Source of the DNA: Thermodesulfovibrio sp.
GTDB taxonomy: Bacteria; Nitrospirota; Thermodesulfovibrionia; Thermodesulfovibrionales; Thermodesulfovibrionaceae
Assembly (NCBI GenBank): GCA_026415995.1
Contig: JAOAGB010000102.1
Location: forward strand, 1-26,308
Direction: 5' to 3'
DNA length: 26,308 nucleotides
Position 1 is the first letter of the stretch. Each line of letters begins with the position of its first letter. The notes beneath the pieces were generated by a model. The model was given only the letters and a program-made list of their open reading frames with translations. It made no database searches and was not told where the DNA came from. Positions 1-9,014 of the stretch are shown here, one piece after another. The translations under genes and the position numbers were made by a program.

Positions 1-345
1 CATCCCCATTATTGTATCCCCTGGTTGTAGAAAGGCAAAATAAACAGCCATATTTGCCTGAGTTCCAGAATGGGGTTGAACATTCACATGTTCAACTTTG
101 AAAAGTTCTTTTGCTCTTTCTTGAGCAAGTCTCTCAATTTCATCAGCATATTGACATCCACCATAATATCTTCTTCCTGGATATCCTTCAGCATATTTAT
201 TGGTAAAGAGAGAGCCCTGTGCTTCCATAACTGCTTTGCTTGCATAGTTTTCAGAGGCAATCATAAGAATTTTGTTTGTCTCTCTTTTTTTCTCTTGTCG
301 AATTAAATTATAAATCTCTAAATCCACTTCTCTTAAAGACTTCAT
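1..345 (-). CDS. glyA: Serine hydroxymethyltransferase, N-terminal 115 residues (runs off the window)
   Basis: This is the start of the PLP enzyme that interconverts serine plus tetrahydrofolate with glycine plus methylene-tetrahydrofolate in the cytoplasm. The reverse complement from the ATG at 345-343 reads [15 protein letters not shown] and then shows family motifs: [11 protein letters not shown] near residue 30, [14 protein letters not shown] near 50-65 and [13 protein letters not shown] near 95. The PLP lysine and the rest of the enzyme lie beyond base 1. The start lies five bases after the rpiB stop with no good Shine-Dalgarno, so it is probably translated after rpiB on the same message. 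Nothing looks broken; it is cut only by the window edge. Confidence 0.95.
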   Translation of the reverse strand, partial: MKSLREVDLEIYNLIRQEKKRETNKILMIASENYASKAVMEAQGSLFTNKYAEGYPGRRYYGGCQYADEIERLAQERAKELFKVEHVNVQPHSGTQANMAVYFAFLQPGDTIMGM

Positions 346-350
346 TTTCA

Positions 351-800
351 CTAATCTATAACCTTCCTTTCTATAAGATTTAATTTTTCAAGCCTCTTTA
401 AATGTCTGTCACCTTCAAAATTTGTTGTAAGCCATGTTTTAACTATCTCTTTTGCAAGTCCTGTTCCAATAACCCGAGCTCCCATGCAAAGAATATTAGC
501 ATCATTATGAAGTCTGGACATTTTTGCAGTGAATAGATCATTACAAAGGGCTGCTCTTACATTTTTAAATTTATTTGCTACTATAGACATTCCTATACCA
601 GTACCACAGATTAATATCCCTCTTTCATAGATGCCTTCAGAGACAGCCTTTGCAACAGCCTCGGCATAGTCAGGATAATCCACAGAGCAAGATGTACCAG
701 TTCCCATATCAATCACCTCATAGCCTATTTCTTCTATGAACTTAGTAATAATTCCCTTAAGTTCATAACCTGCGTGATCTGCTCCAATTGCTATCTTCAT
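351..800 (-). CDS. rpiB: Ribose-5-phosphate isomerase B
   Basis: This enzyme interconverts ribose 5-phosphate and ribulose 5-phosphate in the non-oxidative pentose phosphate pathway. At 149 residues it has the usual length. The N-terminus [15 protein letters not shown] is the RpiB signature, Cys65 sits in [10 protein letters not shown] as the presumed catalytic base, and His98 in RLHNDANIL matches the ring-opening histidine. The allose-6-phosphate isomerase activity of some relatives cannot be excluded. It is followed after five bases by glyA. The start codon has no Shine-Dalgarno; a -10 TATAAT ends only seven bases before the ATG, so the message is probably leaderless. Confidence 0.95.
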   Translation of the reverse strand: MKIAIGADHAGYELKGIITKFIEEIGYEVIDMGTGTSCSVDYPDYAEAVAKAVSEGIYERGILICGTGIGMSIVANKFKNVRAALCNDLFTAKMSRLHNDANILCMGARVIGTGLAKEIVKTWLTTNFEGDRHLKRLEKLNLIERKVID

Positions 801-807
801 GTTGAGT

Positions 808-837
808 ATTATATATAATTAATAGAAAATTAGTAAA
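808..837 (-). promoter_or_regulatory. Promoter of rpiB-glyA, leaderless geometry
   Basis: On the minus strand, -35 TTTACT (837-832), an 18-base spacer and -10 TATAAT (813-808) precede the rpiB ATG at 800. Only seven bases separate the -10 box from the ATG, so transcription should start at or next to the start codon. Consensus match seen by eye; the start site is inferred. Confidence 0.6.
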
Positions 838-865
838 TCTCTAAAAACTTGATAGGAGACAAAAC

Positions 866-1576
866 TTACTCAAGTTGATTTATGATTCGTAATATTTCTT
901 TTATACCCTTTTCTGCTAATGATAAAAGTTGAAATAAATTTTCCTTTGAAAACGGTAACATCTCAGCTGTACCTTGAATTTCTATAAATTTTCCGGAGCC
1001 TGTCATAACAACGTTCATATCCACTTCAGCCTGAGAATCTTCTGCGTAACATAAATCAAGTCTGGGCTCTCCCAATACAATTCCTACGCTTATTGCTGCA
1101 ACGTTATCTTTAATTGGATTAGAAGCAATCATTCCCGTATCCATTCCTCTTTTTATTGCTTCTCTCAAAGCTAAATATCCTCCAGTTATAGATGCGGTTC
1201 TTGTTCCACCGTCAGCTTCAATTACATCACAATCAATCCATATAGTTCTCTCTCCCAGTTTTTCAAGATCAATTACTGCTCTAAGAGACCTTCCGATTAA
1301 CCTTTGAATTTCATGAGTTCTACCTCCAACTCTGCCAGCAGTTGATTCTCTTAGCATTCTTATGGGCGTAGATCGAGGTAACATTCCATACTCAGCAGTA
1401 ATCCAACCTTTTTTTTGATCTTTTAAAAATGGAGGGACTTTGTTTTCAATTGAAGCTGTGCATATTACTCTGGTATGACCTAATTCTATTAAAACCGAAC
1501 CATCTGCGTTTTTTATAAAATTTTTTTCTACCTTTATGGGTCTTAATTCATCATTTTTTCTTCCATCAGGTCTCAT
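866..1576 (-). CDS. rph: Ribonuclease PH
   Basis: This phosphorolytic 3'-5' exoribonuclease trims the 3' ends of tRNA precursors using phosphate and releasing nucleoside diphosphates. The 236-residue protein has the expected length and starts [14 protein letters not shown]. Typical RNase PH blocks follow: [19 protein letters not shown] near 25-45, [13 protein letters not shown] near 58-70, [17 protein letters not shown] near 85-100, [20 protein letters not shown] near 115-135 and the C-terminal EIQGTAE. Its start overlaps the murI stop by four bases (ATGA), indicating translational coupling. The short length excludes the longer PNPase. Confidence 0.96.
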   Translation of the reverse strand: MRPDGRKNDELRPIKVEKNFIKNADGSVLIELGHTRVICTASIENKVPPFLKDQKKGWITAEYGMLPRSTPIRMLRESTAGRVGGRTHEIQRLIGRSLRAVIDLEKLGERTIWIDCDVIEADGGTRTASITGGYLALREAIKRGMDTGMIASNPIKDNVAAISVGIVLGEPRLDLCYAEDSQAEVDMNVVMTGSGKFIEIQGTAEMLPFSKENLFQLLSLAEKGIKEILRIINQLE

Positions 1577-2388
1577 TTTGTTATTTCCTCCAATTCAAGA
1601 GAAATTTTAGAAATATTGTCAATTTCAAAATTTAAAAATATTTCTCCTATTTTTTTAAATCTATCAGGAGCATCAGTCACATAAAATATTTTAGTATTTT
1701 CTGTTTTCCGAGTATTTAAGAGATTATTCTCTATTAGCAGTCTCTTAACATCCTGAGCTACTGCTTCAGCAGAATCAACAAGATTTATGTCTTTCATATA
1801 TTTTTTTATTGATTTTTTTAATAATGGATAATGTGTACAGCCAAGAATTAGAGTATCAATACCGCTTTCTTTAATTTCCATTAAATATTTTTCTATTATT
1901 AAATCAGCAATGGCACCTTCAAGTATTCCTTCTTCTACAATCGGTACAAAAAGAGGACAAGCCTTTGATATGACAAATACGTCATCCTTTAAACTTTTTA
2001 TAGTCAAAGGATAGGCTTTGCTTTTAATTGTCGCTTCAGTTCCAATAACTCCGATTTTATTGTTTTTTGTAATTGTTAAAGCTGTTTTTGCTCCTGGTTC
2101 TATAACTCCTATAATAGGAATATCAAAATTTTTTCTTAAGGTCTCGATACTTATAGAGGATGAAGTATTACAGGCTACTACAAGAAGTTTAATACCCTTT
2201 TTATATAAAAATTCAGCACATTGAAGAGAATATTTTATTACAGTTTCCGGAGAACGAATTCCATAAGGTACTCTAGCGGTGTCACCTAAATAAATTAGAT
2301 TTTCATTTGGAAGTAATTTATAAATTTCCTTAAGAACAGTAAGTCCTCCTACTCCTGAATCAAAAATTCCTATGGGTTTATCTTTCAT
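1573..2388 (-). CDS. murI: Glutamate racemase
   Basis: This cofactor-independent racemase supplies D-glutamate for peptidoglycan. The 271 residues begin with [18 protein letters not shown]. The two catalytic cysteines are visible, one in VVACNTSS (about residue 73) and one in [11 protein letters not shown] (about residue 184). The start codon shares one base with the stop of the GerMN gene upstream (TAATG), and the stop overlaps the start of rph. It sits in a run with an amidase, so the neighbourhood is centred on the cell wall. Aspartate racemase is the nearest alternative, but the GVGG and CTHYPLL motifs favour MurI. Confidence 0.95.
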   Translation of the reverse strand: MKDKPIGIFDSGVGGLTVLKEIYKLLPNENLIYLGDTARVPYGIRSPETVIKYSLQCAEFLYKKGIKLLVVACNTSSSISIETLRKNFDIPIIGVIEPGAKTALTITKNNKIGVIGTEATIKSKAYPLTIKSLKDDVFVISKACPLFVPIVEEGILEGAIADLIIEKYLMEIKESGIDTLILGCTHYPLLKKSIKKYMKDINLVDSAEAVAQDVKRLLIENNLLNTRKTENTKIFYVTDAPDRFKKIGEIFLNFEIDNISKISLELEEITK

Positions 2389-2894
2389 TAACTTTCCTCC
2401 ACAGATTCCTTTAGAGAATCAATTAAGATATGTCCAGCCAGAGTTTCTTTTTCTGAACTTGATAATAATATTTTAACATCTGATATCCAAATAAAGTTAG
2501 TTTTTAAAGTTAGATACAAAGACTTTAAGAGATAAAATTCTTCTTTTGCATCCATAGGTACAGAAAAGTTTGATGACAAGTCTAAATAGACCTTATTGGT
2601 TTTATCTCTATAGATTCCTATTATTTTAGTTTTATCGAGGGGAGATCGTAAATTACTGATAAAATTTTCTAAAACTCTCTCTATTTTTCTTAATTCATTG
2701 TTTTCTTTTGATAAATATATTTCTTTTTTTATTATATCATTGTTTTGATATAGGAATACTTTAAAGTTTTCTAATTCGGGTTCTTTTTTAGATACTTTTT
2801 GATTTTTTTCTTCTTTGGAAATAATAAAAATTATAAATGTTGTTAAAGCTATCACCATTAATATTAAGATAATTATTATTTTTTTCTTTTTCAT
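2388..2894 (-). CDS. GerMN-domain protein with an N-terminal membrane anchor
   Basis: The 168-residue protein starts with a lysine-rich tip and a hydrophobic segment at about residues 5-26, followed by a lysine/glutamate-rich linker, so it is probably anchored in the inner membrane and faces the periplasm. The rest, about residues 45-160, resembles a GerMN domain: VFLYQNND, then KTKIIGIYRDKTNKVYLDLSS, then a helical part ending in WISDVKILLSS. GerMN was named in the Bacillus spore germination protein GerM but occurs in many non-sporulating bacteria, often beside amidase genes as here. A peptidoglycan-linked role is inferred from its position between the amidase and murI. No lipobox is seen. 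Confidence 0.7.
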   Translation of the reverse strand: MKKKKIIIILILMVIALTTFIIFIISKEEKNQKVSKKEPELENFKVFLYQNNDIIKKEIYLSKENNELRKIERVLENFISNLRSPLDKTKIIGIYRDKTNKVYLDLSSNFSVPMDAKEEFYLLKSLYLTLKTNFIWISDVKILLSSSEKETLAGHILIDSLKESVEES

Positions 2895-2897
2895 CTT

Positions 2898-3848
2898 TTA
2901 CTCGTTAGGTTTTAAGTTTATTAATTCATAGATACTTTCGACAGTATTGTCAATGAACTTATTTACATATTTTCTATCACTTTGAAGACTTCTTTGAGGA
3001 AGCTCTACCATGATTAATGGTAATTTTAAGTTTGTTTCTTTATATACTGGGATCTTTTCTTTTAATACAGGTTCAGAATAATTTTTTTCAATTTTGCCTT
3101 TCAATATATTTATAAATTTTTCCATATCTTTTTTATATTCCTGTTTATTTTTTTCTTTGTCATAATTAGAATAGATTTTAAAAAAGTCATCATTTGATAT
3201 GTGGATACTGAGAAACATAAATATTTTCTGATTTTCTCCAATTTTTAATCTTTCTCTGACAGGAATCTCAACATCTGAAGCACGAGTTAATAAACTATTT
3301 ATACCTTTTTTGGTTAATTTTGCATTAATTTCCCTTGCAATAAATAATGTTAAGTCTTTTTCTGTCATATTTTCATAAAAGATACCTGTATCCTTACCTC
3401 CGTGGCCAGCATCAATTATAATTGATAAAGCCTTTTTGTTGCTCATTCTATCTGTAGTTATTAATTGATTTGAATAAATATCAATAACAACTCTATTTGG
3501 AGAAATGAGTTTGTAAATTTTAAAATCCTTGAATTCTGGAGTATTAATAATGTGATATTTATCAAATTTTTTTATATAAAATTCTTTTATAAATTCACCT
3601 TCTGTTAAAATTTTACCTTGAAACTCGATGTTAAACTCCTCTGGAAAAGAAATCTTAATTTTATTATTTTTAATGGCTGTAATATTTAATGAGTCCTTTG
3701 TTTGCTCATCGTTACAATGTAAAACAAGTCTGTAAAAATCTTTATGTTTACCGATTTTCAATATTATTTTCTTTAATTCTTCCTGGGCGAAGCAAATTGA
3801 AGGTGAATATATCAAAAGAAATATTAAAAAAATTTTTATAAAATTCAT
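2898..3848 (-). CDS. N-acetylmuramoyl-L-alanine amidase (Amidase_3) with an AMIN-like N-terminal region
   Basis: This predicted periplasmic zinc amidase would cleave the MurNAc-L-Ala bond in peptidoglycan. I start it at the ATG at 3848 (316 residues): this gives a clean signal peptide, MNFIKIFLIFLLIYSPSICFA, and begins two bases after the stop of the upstream gene, whereas the upstream start at 3890 would add 14 polar residues inside that gene. Residues 24-130 are beta-rich and AMIN-like. The catalytic domain shows IIIDAGHGGKDTG (His149), Glu163 in MTEKDLT, SIHIS (His216) and a late LIMVELP that supplies the likely catalytic Glu. The end is divergent: the usual ExGFxSN motif is replaced by ELPQRSLQSD. 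It heads the GerMN-murI-rph group. Confidence 0.85.
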   Translation of the reverse strand: MNFIKIFLIFLLIYSPSICFAQEELKKIILKIGKHKDFYRLVLHCNDEQTKDSLNITAIKNNKIKISFPEEFNIEFQGKILTEGEFIKEFYIKKFDKYHIINTPEFKDFKIYKLISPNRVVIDIYSNQLITTDRMSNKKALSIIIDAGHGGKDTGIFYENMTEKDLTLFIAREINAKLTKKGINSLLTRASDVEIPVRERLKIGENQKIFMFLSIHISNDDFFKIYSNYDKEKNKQEYKKDMEKFINILKGKIEKNYSEPVLKEKIPVYKETNLKLPLIMVELPQRSLQSDRKYVNKFIDNTVESIYELINLKPNE

Positions 3849-3850
3849 AT

Positions 3851-4612
3851 TTAAGGTTTGGGAGTTCTTAAGAACCTTATACCTGTCCATATTATAATCA
3901 AGGCAAATATTATTCTTAGATTAGCCTCTGAAAGAGCATGAGCGATGTTTGAACCAATATATGTACCAGCAATAATTCCTAATATAAGTCCGGGAAGCAA
4001 GTTTTTAATAACATTGCCAAGCTTCAAATGAGTGTATGCTCCGACTGCACCAGCTGGAACCATGCACAACAGTGATGTACCTTGAGCTATATGTTGTCCG
4101 TAATTCAAAATTATTACAAGGGCAGGAACCATTACAGTACCACCGCCTATTCCCATCATTCCTGCGAGAAAACCAGCAAAAAGCCCGATTAGTAGAAGTA
4201 TAATAATTTTTAAAATACCTGTAAATTCAAAATGATATAAATTGGCAAGATAGGGCTTTAAAATAAGGATTAAGGCAGCAAAAATTAAAAAACCTCCAAA
4301 GGCTCTTTTAAGTTTCCATTCTGGAAGGCTATGAGCAAATTTAGCTCCTGCTCTTGCAGTAAAAATTGCTGTAACTGCAAGAATTAGGGAAGCAATAACA
4401 TCTACTGAACCTTTTAATCCATAAGTAATTGCACCTGTAATTCCTGTAAAAACAAGAGCGAATAGACTTGTTCCGTGGGCTTTATGCTGAGAAATTTTTA
4501 AAACAGCAACCATGAGTGGAATCATAACAACTCCACCTCCGAGCCCAACAAGTCCACCAAAACAGCCTGCTACAAGTCCTATCCAGAGAGAATGCAATAG
4601 TTGGCTTCTCAC
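3851..4612 (-). CDS. TauE/SafE-family (sulfite/sulfonate exporter-like) membrane permease
   Basis: The 253-residue protein is almost entirely hydrophobic, with about eight membrane segments arranged as two repeats. Each repeat opens with the family's glycine-rich motif: GLVGLGGGVVMIPLM near residue 22 and GMMGIGGGTVMVPALV near residue 150, both followed by a QHKAHGTS/QHIAQGTS block. Relatives export or import small organosulfur compounds or sulfite; the actual substrate cannot be read from the sequence. The start shown is a GTG at 4612 without Shine-Dalgarno, though a later TTG is possible. Its stop lies two bases before the start of the amidase gene. A sulfur substrate would suit a sulfur-metabolising host, but that is only a guess. 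Confidence 0.85.
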   Translation of the reverse strand: MRSQLLHSLWIGLVAGCFGGLVGLGGGVVMIPLMVAVLKISQHKAHGTSLFALVFTGITGAITYGLKGSVDVIASLILAVTAIFTARAGAKFAHSLPEWKLKRAFGGFLIFAALILILKPYLANLYHFEFTGILKIIILLLIGLFAGFLAGMMGIGGGTVMVPALVIILNYGQHIAQGTSLLCMVPAGAVGAYTHLKLGNVIKNLLPGLILGIIAGTYIGSNIAHALSEANLRIIFALIIIWTGIRFLRTPKP

Positions 4613-4621
4613 AATTTGAAA

Positions 4622-4650
4622 ATTTAATATTTATAGGGCTAAAAAGTCAA
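4622..4650 (-). promoter_or_regulatory. Putative promoter of the TauE/SafE gene
   Basis: On the minus strand, TTGACT (4650-4645), a 17-base spacer and TTAAAT (4627-4622) precede the GTG at 4612 by nine bases. The -35 box is good and the -10 box is weak. If used, the transcript would have almost no leader. Confidence 0.4.
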
Positions 4651-4651
4651 A

Positions 4652-4999
4652 TTACTTTTTCTGCTGAAGTTCAAAAGCTTTCTTTGCAGTTTCAGCTGCT
4701 GCATGCGCTTTATTTGCTGCATCTTCTGCTCTCATGGCAGCATTTTTTGCTTCTTTAGCAGCTTCTTGAGATTTTTTTAATGCCTCGTTGGCGGTGGTAT
4801 TTGTTGCCTCAAGTTTAGCATTGGTATTTTTTATATCGTTATTAATTTTTGAGATTTCATTACTCATTTTTTCTATTTGTTTTTCAATTTTTTCTAACCT
4901 GTTGTTAATGGGATCAATCTGTTCTTTTACATATTCCTTTGTTGCACAACCACTTAAGATAAAAAAGCAAACTCCTGCTGTTATTACAAATTTTTTCAT
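4652..4999 (-). CDS. Small coiled-coil lipoprotein with an alanine-rich zipper
   Basis: The 115-residue protein has a lipoprotein signal peptide ending in the lipobox LSGC, with Cys18 as the predicted lipidated residue. After it comes a continuous heptad-like coiled coil: KIEKQIEKMSNEISKINNDI at about 38-57, then an alanine-rich stretch with the pattern AAKEAKNAAMRAEDAANKA at about 80-100, and a lysine-rich tail. This resembles Lpp or OprI-type alanine-zipper lipoproteins, which trimerise and may tether the outer membrane to peptidoglycan; the C-terminal lysine is compatible with that, but the link is an inference. A GGAGGT Shine-Dalgarno precedes the ATG. It is divergent from the DUF4390-ntrY-ntrX-der operon. 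Confidence 0.8.
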   Translation of the reverse strand: MKKFVITAGVCFFILSGCATKEYVKEQIDPINNRLEKIEKQIEKMSNEISKINNDIKNTNAKLEATNTTANEALKKSQEAAKEAKNAAMRAEDAANKAHAAAETAKKAFELQQKK

Positions 5000-5032
5000 T
5001 TCAAACCTCCAAAATAGTATTTTTTATCTTTT

Positions 5033-5061
5033 ATCATATATATTAAGAAAAAGTAAAGCAA
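5033..5061 (-). promoter_or_regulatory. Promoter of the lipoprotein gene
   Basis: On the minus strand, TTGCTT (5061-5056), a 17-base spacer and TATGAT (5038-5033) lie 33 bases before the ATG at 4999, leaving room for a leader that carries a GGAGGT Shine-Dalgarno. This contrasts with the leaderless-type promoters elsewhere in the window. Confidence 0.5.
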
Positions 5062-5068
5062 AAAATAA

Positions 5069-5074
5069 TATAAT
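5069..5074 (+). promoter_or_regulatory. -10 box of the DUF4390-ntrYX-der operon
   Basis: A perfect TATAAT ends nine bases before the ATG at 5084. No convincing -35 hexamer is seen 16-18 bases upstream, and there is no Shine-Dalgarno between the box and the start codon. A near-leaderless transcript is inferred. Confidence 0.4.
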
Positions 5075-5083
5075 AAATTCATT

Positions 5084-5638
5084 ATGAGGGAGAAATTAAT
5101 TATACTTTTAACCTTTTTAATAATTTTCATTCTTAAAATAAATTATGCTTATGCCATTGAAGATATTGATATTTTAATAAAAAAAAATTTAACTTCCATT
5201 GAAGTTAATACAAAAATAATTCCATCTAAGGAGTTCATAGAAGACTTTAAGTCTGGTATGGGTAAAAATATCCAGATTTTAATTGAACTTTATAGAAGAT
5301 GGTCAATTCTTCCCGACGAATTTATAGCAGGTATAAAATTTCAGCGTACTTTTATCTCGGATCCCATAAAAGAGGAATATATAATACGAAATTTGGAAGG
5401 ACAGATATTAAAGGAAAAAAGATTCAAAAATGTATCAGATGCATTAGCTTGGGGTTTAAAAATAGAATCAGTTGAATTCCAAAACATAAATAATTTTGAA
5501 ACAGGTAAATATTATATCAAAGTTACTGTGGAGTCAAATATAAAAAAACTGCCATTACTTTTCGAACACTTCTTGTTTTTTATACCTAAATACGAAAGTA
5601 AAATAGTAAAAGAGTCTGAAAGATTTAATTTGCCATGA
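5084..5638 (+). CDS. DUF4390-family exported protein
   Basis: The 184-residue protein begins with a signal peptide or membrane anchor (hydrophobic to about residue 24, ending NYAYA) and is otherwise a soluble, probably periplasmic domain. The sequence fits DUF4390: a beta-rich start DIDILIKKNLTSIEV, then GMGKNIQILIELYRRWSILPDEF, the conserved GKYYIKVTVESNIKKLP and a C-terminal FIPKYESKIV. The function of the family is unknown. It overlaps the next gene, an NtrY-type kinase, by four bases (ATGA). The family is often found just upstream of ntrY-like genes, so it may help sense the kinase's signal in the envelope; that is inference. Confidence 0.75.
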   Translation: MREKLIILLTFLIIFILKINYAYAIEDIDILIKKNLTSIEVNTKIIPSKEFIEDFKSGMGKNIQILIELYRRWSILPDEFIAGIKFQRTFISDPIKEEYIIRNLEGQILKEKRFKNVSDALAWGLKIESVEFQNINNFETGKYYIKVTVESNIKKLPLLFEHFLFFIPKYESKIVKESERFNLP

Positions 5639-7632
5639 GAAAGGAATTGAAGAAATATTTTTTCCCCGCATTCCTGTCGATTCTTCTTTTTATTGTTCTT
5701 GGTTTTGAAATTTATCTTTTGAGAATTCCTTCTGAACAAATTCCAACAAGATTCATAGTGGTTTCCCTTTTTGTTATAAATATAATTTCCATTGTTACTC
5801 TCGGATTTTTTGTTATAAGAAGTATTTTTAGGTTATATCTTGAAAAACATAGGGAGGTTCCGGGTTATAGATTTAGAATTAAAATAGTAACAATTTTTGT
5901 AGGGCTTGTGCTTATACCGTCCGCACTTTTGTTTATAGCCTTTAGTGGAGTGTTAGAAAGTTCAATAGAAAAAATATTTTCAAAATCAAATAGAGAGATT
6001 GTTTCAAAGGCTGTAAGCACAGTAAGAGCATTTTATGATTTTGAAAAAGAAAAACTTTTGACAATGCTTGATGATTATTCAACTGGAAAAATTAAAAGTT
6101 TTCCAGAAAACATTTTAATTGAGAAAATAGAAAAACCATTTTCTGAAATGCCTGAAGCTTATCAAGAAGCCTTTCAGGGTAAAAAATCAAGTCAGATTAT
6201 TTCTTCGCAAGAAGATGATTTAATTGTGGCAGCAATTCCTTATAAAAAAGGAATTCTTGTGGCAAAGATGCATATGCCATCAGAAATAACGAAAAGAGTT
6301 GAGGAGTTAAAAACATATCATGAAGATTACTTAAAGATGGGTTCATTAAGAAAAGCTGTTAAGACCAATTATTTATATTTTTTAGGTTTTTTGAGTCTTA
6401 TAATAATCTTTTTAGCTTTATGGGCATCAATGAAAATTTCTCAGGAAATAACTAATCCCCTGAGGGAACTTGTTCAGGCAACACACAGAGCAGCAGCAGG
6501 TGATCTTAAATTAAGGATTCAAACTAAAAGCTCTGATGAAATTGGTATACTTGTTAATTCATTTAATGAAATGATAGAAAAGCTTGACAAAGCTTATTCT
6601 GAACTTTCAGAAAGAAACTATTTACTTGAAATGATATTATCCAATATTACTTCTGGAGTTATATTTTTAAGTCCCGATGGAAGGATCTTAACAATTAATA
6701 GGGCTGGGGAGGAAATATTAAAAATTTCAAGAGAAAAGATAAAAAACAAACATTATACAGATGTTTTAGAAAATATAGAATCCGAAGACCTAAAAGATTT
6801 CATAAAGAGGCTTTCTGTAGAGAGAATAACAGAGGTTTCTAAAGATATAAATTTAAAAATTAATGGAATTAACAAAAAAATAAAGGCGCGTATTATATCA
6901 TTAAGGGAAGCTGGTAATGGTGTAGCAACCGGAATTTTGGTAGTATTTGACGATATAACAGAAATTGTTAAGGCTCAGCAGGCTATTGCATGGGAGGAAG
7001 TAGCTCGAAGACTTGCTCATGAAATAAAAAATCCTCTTACACCTATAAAACTTGCTACCGAGAGGCTTATAAAAAAATGGAAAAATAAAGATGAGGATTT
7101 TAATATTGTATTTGATAAATCAACACAAACAATTATTTCTGAGGTAGATTCTCTTAAAAATTTAATTGATGCCTTTCAAAAGTTTGGCAGACTTCCTGAG
7201 ATTAAAAAGGAAGTTGTTAATCCTTTAAGGTTAATAGAGGATGTTATAGAGCTTTATAAGGGATATAAAGACATCAAGATAAGTCTTTTAGTAGATGATC
7301 AACTTAAACCGGTTCTATTAGACTATGAAGAATTCAAAAGGGTTCTTATAAATGTCATAGACAATGCCATAAAAGCTATGAATGCTAAAGGTGAAATAAC
7401 TATTTCTGTTAAACTAAATAATAGTCTTATTATTGATATTGCTGATACAGGACCTGGTGTTGATGATGAAGCCAAAGAGATGTTATTCTTACCATATTTT
7501 TCAAAAAGCAAGGAGGGAACAGGTTTAGGCCTTGCAATAGCAAGAAAAATCATAAATGAACATGGAGGAAAAATAACTGTGAAGGATAATATTCCCAAAG
7601 GAACAGTCTTTTCAATAGAGGTGCCTATTTGA
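5635..7632 (+). CDS. ntrY: NtrY-type membrane sensor histidine kinase
   Basis: This 665-residue kinase has the full NtrY architecture. Three membrane segments lie in the first 110 residues and a fourth at about 245-265, enclosing a periplasmic sensing domain. Then come a HAMP linker (about 268-320, TNPLRELVQATHRAAAGDL), a PAS domain (about 330-440), a dimerisation domain with phosphoacceptor His462 in RRLAHEIKNPLTPIKLA, and a HATPase domain with an N box (NVIDNAIKAM), G1 (DTGPGVDD) and G2 (GTGLGLAIA). It overlaps the DUF4390 gene and the ntrX-like gene by four bases each, so all are translationally coupled. The partner is the downstream sigma-54 activator. The signal is unknown; nitrogen control is the classical role but is not shown here. 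Confidence 0.9.
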   Translation: MRKELKKYFFPAFLSILLFIVLGFEIYLLRIPSEQIPTRFIVVSLFVINIISIVTLGFFVIRSIFRLYLEKHREVPGYRFRIKIVTIFVGLVLIPSALLFIAFSGVLESSIEKIFSKSNREIVSKAVSTVRAFYDFEKEKLLTMLDDYSTGKIKSFPENILIEKIEKPFSEMPEAYQEAFQGKKSSQIISSQEDDLIVAAIPYKKGILVAKMHMPSEITKRVEELKTYHEDYLKMGSLRKAVKTNYLYFLGFLSLIIIFLALWASMKISQEITNPLRELVQATHRAAAGDLKLRIQTKSSDEIGILVNSFNEMIEKLDKAYSELSERNYLLEMILSNITSGVIFLSPDGRILTINRAGEEILKISREKIKNKHYTDVLENIESEDLKDFIKRLSVERITEVSKDINLKINGINKKIKARIISLREAGNGVATGILVVFDDITEIVKAQQAIAWEEVARRLAHEIKNPLTPIKLATERLIKKWKNKDEDFNIVFDKSTQTIISEVDSLKNLIDAFQKFGRLPEIKKEVVNPLRLIEDVIELYKGYKDIKISLLVDDQLKPVLLDYEEFKRVLINVIDNAIKAMNAKGEITISVKLNNSLIIDIADTGPGVDDEAKEMLFLPYFSKSKEGTGLGLAIARKIINEHGGKITVKDNIPKGTVFSIEVPI

Positions 7633-9002
7633 AAGGAAATATTTTAATAGTTGATGATGAGAAAGGAATTCTTGATACATTATCAGGAATTTTAGAAGAC
7701 GAAGGCTATAGGGTATATACATCGGAAGATGCAGAAAATGCTTTGGAAATCCTTGAAAATGAAGTCATAGATTTGATTTTTCTTGATGTATGGTTACCTA
7801 AAATGAGCGGAATTGAGGCAATAAAAAAGATAAAGGAAAAGGACCCTGAGATTCCTGTAATTATGATTTCTGGGCATGGTAATGTAGAGATAGCTGTTCA
7901 GGCTGTCAAGCTTGGTGCCTTTGATTTTCTTGAGAAACCTCTATCAATAGAGAGAATTATAATAACAACAGAAAGAGCCCTTCAATTTAAAAATTTAGAG
8001 AGAGAGAATATAAAACTTAGAAGCAGTATTGCTAAGAAATATGAGCTTATAGGCAATTCTTCAGCAATGAAGAGAATAAAAAATCAGATTGAACTTGTGG
8101 CAAAAGGGGACTCAAGAGTTTTAATTTATGGAGAAAGTGGTACAGGAAAAGAACTTGTAGCAAGGGCAATACATTCATTAAGTCAACGTGCAAAGGCTTC
8201 TTTTGTTGAGGTAAACTGTGCAGCAATACCTCAAGAACTCATAGAAAGTGAATTGTTTGGTCATGAAAAGGGAGCATTTACTGGAGCCATAGATAAAAAG
8301 ATTGGCAAATTTGAGCTTGCCAATGGAGGAACACTTTTTCTCGATGAAATAGGTGACATGTCTTTACTTACTCAGGCGAAATTATTAAGAGTTATAGAAA
8401 CACAGAAATTTCAAAGAGTGGGTGGCACAAGAGATATCACAGTTGATGTAAGAATTATCTCAGCTACTAACAAGGATTTAACTGAAGAAATAAAACGAGG
8501 TAATTTTCGAGAAGACCTTTATTACAGACTAAACGTTGTACCTATTTACATACCTCCTTTACGAGAAAGAAAGGATGATATTCCAGAACTTGTTAAGTAT
8601 TTCATAAATGAGTTTCACAGAGAGAAAGGTTGGAAAAAAAAGAATATTGATGCTGATGCAATGAAAATTCTTCTCAATTACGATTGGCCTGGCAATGTGA
8701 GAGAGTTAAAGAATGCTATAGAAAGATTGATGATTATGACATTATCAGATACAATCGGTTTATCAGATATAGAAAATACTGGTATAATTGGCAGAGTATC
8801 AAAAAACGAAAACTATTTTTCCTATACATCTTTAAGAGAAGCAAGAGATGCCTTTGAGAGAGATTTTATATTAAAAAAATTAAACGAAAACAACTGGAAT
8901 ATGACAAAAACTTCAGAAATTTTAGGTATTGAAAGAAGCAATCTGTATAAAAAAATAAAATCCCTTGGAATCCCTCTGCCAAAAGAAATTTCAGAAAACT
9001 AA
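7629..9002 (+). CDS. ntrX: NtrX-type sigma-54-dependent response regulator
   Basis: This 457-residue activator has a receiver domain (residues 1-120, phosphoacceptor Asp53 in FLDVWLPK), an AAA+ domain with Walker A GESGTGKE near 168, the sigma-54 contact loop GAFTGA near 215 and Walker B FLDEIGDM, and a C-terminal Fis-type helix-turn-helix (about 415-450, [23 protein letters not shown]). It should drive transcription from sigma-54 promoters when phosphorylated by the preceding kinase. The start is a TTG at 7629, supported by GAGGTG five bases upstream and by overlap with the kinase stop. Its target genes are not evident in this window. Confidence 0.92.
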   Translation: MKGNILIVDDEKGILDTLSGILEDEGYRVYTSEDAENALEILENEVIDLIFLDVWLPKMSGIEAIKKIKEKDPEIPVIMISGHGNVEIAVQAVKLGAFDFLEKPLSIERIIITTERALQFKNLERENIKLRSSIAKKYELIGNSSAMKRIKNQIELVAKGDSRVLIYGESGTGKELVARAIHSLSQRAKASFVEVNCAAIPQELIESELFGHEKGAFTGAIDKKIGKFELANGGTLFLDEIGDMSLLTQAKLLRVIETQKFQRVGGTRDITVDVRIISATNKDLTEEIKRGNFREDLYYRLNVVPIYIPPLRERKDDIPELVKYFINEFHREKGWKKKNIDADAMKILLNYDWPGNVRELKNAIERLMIMTLSDTIGLSDIENTGIIGRVSKNENYFSYTSLREARDAFERDFILKKLNENNWNMTKTSEILGIERSNLYKKIKSLGIPLPKEISEN

Positions 9003-9014
9003 AAAGGAGAAAAA

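Noticed and set aside
70..306. 78-residue plus-strand frame at the left edge
   Set aside because: It is antisense to glyA, whose motifs are clear on the other strand.
3849..3890. Upstream start of the amidase gene at 3890
   Set aside because: It would put 14 polar residues before a good signal peptide and overlap the permease gene by 40 bases.
4788..5087. 99-residue hydrophobic plus-strand frame
   Set aside because: It is the mirror of the lipoprotein's coiled coil and crosses the divergent promoter region; no start signals are seen.
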